DNA of 63,151 nt from assembly GCF_003121585.1 (NCBI RefSeq), contig NZ_QEOO01000029.1, positions 1 through 63,151 of the forward strand, given 5' to 3'. Below the pieces are notes generated by a model that did no database searches, was not told the DNA's origin, and saw nothing but the letters and a program-made list of their open reading frames with translations. Each line of letters opens with the position of its first letter. Position 1 is the first letter of the stretch. The position numbers and the translations under genes were made by a program. Positions 60,603-63,151 of this stretch are shown here, piece by piece. The stretch is from Nocardioides speluncae (GTDB lineage Bacteria > Actinomycetota > Actinomycetes > Propionibacteriales > Nocardioidaceae).

Positions 60603-61498
60603 TGATCCGGACCCTCAAGACCATGGTGCTGGGCGTCGTACTCGCCGTCACGGCACTGACCATCCCGGACTCCGAGGTGCAGCCGGCCGACATGGCGCTG
60701 GTCGACCTTCCCCGAGCCCGGGGGGTCGACCTCTCGCCCGACGTGATCTGGATCATGGCCGTCGGCTCGGACGCCCGGGCGGGCCAGTCGATCCTGCACA
60801 GCCGCGGCGACGCCCTCCAGCTGATCGGCATCAACACCCGGACCGGCGCCGCGACGGTGATCGGCATCCCGCGGGACTCCTGGGTCAACCTGCCCGGCCG
60901 CGGAAGCGCGAAGATCAACGAGGCGACGATCTCGGGTGGTCCGCGACTGATGGCCAAGGCGGTCAGCGGGCTAGTGGGGATCGAGGCCGACTACGCCTTC
61001 ATGACCGGCTTCGGCGGCTTCGAGCGGCTGGTCAACTCGATCGGCGGCATCACCGTGCGCTCGCGGTTCTCGTTCAGCGACCCGAACCTGCGCCCGCGAG
61101 GCTTCCGCGCCGGCAAGATCAAGCTGGACGGCCGCGGCGCGCACGCGTTCTCCCGGATCCGCAAGTCGCTGCCCGGCGGCGACTTCGACCGGTCGGCCAA
61201 CCAGCAGCGCACGCTCCGCGGGATCCAGGCCCGGATCCGTGGCAACGCCCACCGGCCGGGCTTCATCGAGGGCGGGGTGCTGTCGGTGATGCGCAACCTG
61301 CACACCAACCTGACCCCGGCCCGGCTCTACGAGCTCGCCCAGGCCGTCGCCCAGGTCGACCCGCGCAAGCTCACCACCTGCGTGATCCCGGGCGGGACCG
61401 GGTACGTCGGCGCGGCCAGCGTGGTCTTCCCGAGCCGCTCCACCGCCCGCCGCTACGGCAGCGACGCCCGCCGCGACGCCACCCTCAGGCGCTGCTGA
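60602..61498 (+). CDS. LytR-CpsA-Psr (LCP) family protein
   Basis: A 298-residue membrane-anchored phosphotransferase that attaches polyprenyl-linked glycopolymers to the cell wall. An N-terminal helix (TLKTMVLGVVLAVTALTI) precedes the LCP domain: AVGSDARAG, SRGDALQLIGIN, GIPRDSWVNLPG, KINEATISGG, AFSRIRKSLPGGDFDRSANQ with its basic active-site residues. ATG 60602 overlaps the lipoprotein stop (TGATG). Confidence 0.88.
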   Translation: MIRTLKTMVLGVVLAVTALTIPDSEVQPADMALVDLPRARGVDLSPDVIWIMAVGSDARAGQSILHSRGDALQLIGINTRTGAATVIGIPRDSWVNLPGRGSAKINEATISGGPRLMAKAVSGLVGIEADYAFMTGFGGFERLVNSIGGITVRSRFSFSDPNLRPRGFRAGKIKLDGRGAHAFSRIRKSLPGGDFDRSANQQRTLRGIQARIRGNAHRPGFIEGGVLSVMRNLHTNLTPARLYELAQAVAQVDPRKLTTCVIPGGTGYVGAASVVFPSRSTARRYGSDARRDATLRRC

Positions 61499-61627
61499 AG
61501 TCGTCGGTCAGGTGCAGATCAGCCGGTTGTTGTCCGCGATCTGAAGCAGCGCGTGGGACGCGGCCACGGAACGCATCGATGATCCGAAGAGTTCCGAACT
61601 GTGCGAGTCCGCGCTATCGTTTCTATA

Positions 61628-61742
61628 GCCGAGAAGACTGCCAACGCGGTTCTGCTCAACCGGGTGAGACTGCCAACGCGGTGCTCACATTGTTGACTCG
61701 GCCCGAACGAGGCCCAGCATCGCTGGGCCTCGTTCCGATTTT
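61628..61742 (+). ncRNA. Candidate structured RNA upstream of DUF3800 gene
   Basis: About 115 nt. An outer 6-bp helix GCCGAG/CTCGGC (61628-61633 with 61697-61702) encloses two repeats, 32 nt apart, of AGACTGCCAACGCGGT (61635-61650 and 61667-61682). Each repeat can sit in a small hairpin: AGAA/TTCT around the first and GTGAG/CTCAC around the second, with the same internal sequence. A strong terminator follows directly. The layout resembles DUF3800-associated RNA motifs reported in comparative RNA searches and repeat-RNA antitoxin genes. The start and function are inferred. Confidence 0.5.
61705..61742 (+). terminator. Strong Rho-independent terminator
   Basis: GAACGAGGCCCAGC/GCTGGGCCTCGTTC, a perfect 14-bp stem with a 3-nt loop, followed by CGATTTT. 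It separates the candidate RNA from the DUF3800 gene, which starts 15 nt later. Confidence 0.9.
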
Positions 61743-61757
61743 CCGACGGAGGCGCAC

Positions 61758-62661
61758 GTGTATCTGATGTTCGTGGACGAATCTGGCACTCACGGCGGTA
61801 GCCATGCGTTCGTGCTCGGAGGCGTCGCGATTCACGAAGACGATGCGCAGCGGCTCCAGGTGGCACTGGATGAGCTGGTTTCGACGAAGCTCGGACGGAT
61901 CCCGCCCAACCTCGAGGAGTACGAGCTTCACGCCAGCGAGCTCCGCAACGCGAAGAAGCCGCGCCCGGACGAGAGAAAGGCGCCGGCGGTCACCAGCATC
62001 TGGGCGAACGTGCCACGGACCACTCGGCTCGAACTCCTTGACGCCCGCCTATGACCTGGTCGCCTCCTTCCAGCCCAGGAGTACGGACACTCCGCCCGCT
62101 CTCTTTGGCGTCGTGGTCGACCGCAACTTTCACCCCGACGATTCACAGATCGAGCGAGAGCAGTTCGCCTACGAGGTCTTGCTGAACAAGTTCGACGTCA
62201 TGCTGAAGCGGCGAGCAGCCGCTGGCCATGCGAACCGCGGACTTGTCATTCACGACAGGCGCGTTGTCGCAGAGCGAGACATCCAGTCATGGACCAGCGA
62301 GTGGAGGAAGGCCGCGGGAAACATCGGTCAGCTGATGAACCTGGCCGACGTCCCCCTGTTCGCAGACTCGCGGGCAACGCGTCTTCTCCAGATTGCGGAC
62401 ATCGTTTCCTACGCGTTGTTCCGGCGATATGCGCCCGGCGCTCCGGGGAGAGCCTTCATGAAGCTGTGGCCGCTGTTCCACGCCGAGGACGGTGCTGTGC
62501 ATGGCTTGGTGCACTACACGCCCTCGTTCGGGCAGGCCACGTGTGACTGCGAGGCATGTCGAGGGCGCCTTATCGAGGCGGGCCAGGCTCGGTTCGTTCA
62601 GCCCGCCAAGCGTGAAAGTCGGTTGCGACGACGCACTCGGGGACGACGGACCACCGAGTGA
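61758..62661 (+). pseudogene. DUF3800 protein gene with 1-nt frameshift
   Basis: The first 98 codons (MYLMFVDESGTHGGSHAFVL ...) give the N-terminal half of a DUF3800 protein, a predicted RNase H-like nuclease fold; the aspartate in FVDESG is a likely catalytic residue. The frame stops at 62054. The next frame continues the same protein from AYDLVASFQP through GVVVDRNF, DRRVVAERDIQSWTSEWRKA and LLQIADIVSYALFRRY to a Cys-rich end CDCEAC. Removing one C from GCCCGCC near 62043-62049 restores a single frame of about 300 residues. It is either a true mutation or a sequencing error. The ribosome-binding site GGAGG lies 6 nt before the start. Confidence 0.75.
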
Positions 62662-62750
62662 GTCTGGCTGGCCCGAACCGACGCACGAATGGTTCGGGCT
62701 GCAGCTCGTCCGCGCTTTCGCCACCGTCGTGCGCTGGCGACCCTGATCGG

Positions 62751-63068
62751 TCAGGCGGGTGGTAGCGGCGGCACCACCCGGTCCATCTCGTGCACTTTGG
62801 CGCCGGTGAGCCGCTGCAGCATCTCGTCCAGCGGGGCCGATCCGAGTACGGCGAGGTGGTCGATGGTCGGGACCGCGATGGCGCGACCCAGTCCGTGCTT
62901 GGCCGCCTCGATCAGCTGGCCGAACGCCGCCGGCGCCGTCGAGTCCTGCTCGATGAACACCTCCGCCAGGTTGAAGCCCTGGCCCTGCGCGTACTCCCGG
63001 AACACCGCCGCGACCTTGGCCGGCTCCGCCTTCAGCTGGTGGACGCGGAGATATCCGGCTCTTCCTAC
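62751..63068 (-). pseudogene. Truncated serine-recombinase-like protein
   Basis: The frame reads GRAGYLRVHQLKAEPAKVAA, then VFREYAQGQGFNLAEVFIEQ and AIAVPTIDHLAVLGSAPLDE, resembling the small recombinase-family (resolvase N-terminal-like) proteins of actinobacteria. No start codon precedes GYLRV before a stop; the first usable codon is GTG 63005, which would lose the conserved N-terminus. The active-site serine of true resolvases is not visible (GYLRVH instead of GYLRVS). I read it as a 5'-truncated remnant near the frameshifted DUF3800 gene. Confidence 0.5.
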
Positions 63069-63151
63069 CTGAGGTGGGTGTGAGCGACTCGCGGTGACGG
63101 CCTGATCTGGAGATGGGTCGAGACCTTCCAGAGTTCGGAGCGACCAAGCTA

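Noticed and set aside
61635..61682. Possible CRISPR array
   Set aside because: Only two repeat copies with a 16-nt spacer, no cas genes, and the repeats fold within an RNA structure ending at a terminator.
61579..61767. 62-codon frame inside the candidate RNA region
   Set aside because: It crosses the perfect terminator hairpin and has no ribosome-binding site; the region is better explained as structured RNA.

Overview
The window reads as chromosome of a high-GC Gram-positive actinobacterium. Marker genes are SigR/RsrA, WhiB1, the 24-residue ribosomal protein bL37, nickel SOD, actinobacterial Kgd and a SigF/RsbW pair. Gene content and the style of small palindromic repeats suggest Propionibacteriales (Nocardioides/Kribbella-like), but that is inference; no rRNA or tRNA gene is present to fix it.

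Layout. 1-467: remnant of a DUF222/HNH-type gene, then about 230 bp (238-467) in which I see nothing else. 468-7285: a GABA/glutamate catabolic operon (gabT, gdh, gabD, NDH-2; each junction overlaps) with a divergent PucR regulator and an inverted repeat between them. 7276-14690: Lcp-like haem oxygenase with divergent TetR and a 35-bp palindrome, a DeoR and a MocR regulator, an APC permease and a secreted metalloprotease. 14691-22276: a cytidylyltransferase, a DUF445 membrane protein, an S4-domain protein, a MerR regulator with a 13-residue Cys-rich micro-ORF, GNAT, FKBP, a two-component system whose kinase is fused to a DUF4153-type membrane domain, and a CBS protein.

22350-40353: a conserved actinobacterial housekeeping and stress block: hisN, rsgA, aroA, a membrane-tethered ECF sigma factor, SRAP, sigR-rsrA with a SigR-type promoter, bL37, a second ECF sigma factor with a PASTA anti-sigma-like partner, a TPP enzyme, PdtaS, whiB1, sigF and rsbW. 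40438-49327: a Fic protein, sodN/sodX, malic enzyme, and a TetR-controlled ferredoxin reductase plus DesA3-type desaturase. 49368-59853: a GH101 glycosidase translationally coupled to a ROK regulator, a TerD-VWA protein, a DUF6104 protein and kgd. 59997-61498: a lipoprotein and a LytR-CpsA-Psr protein.

The right end (61499-63151) is the most unusual part. A short structured, terminator-ended RNA with two near-identical hairpins sits directly upstream of a DUF3800 gene that carries a 1-nt frameshift, followed by a truncated serine-recombinase-like fragment. The order repeat RNA, terminator, protein gene resembles an RNA-protein (type III toxin-antitoxin-like) module and is my main candidate for an under-described system.

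Three families of small palindromes are scattered through the window. Two of them occur in frame inside protein-coding genes.
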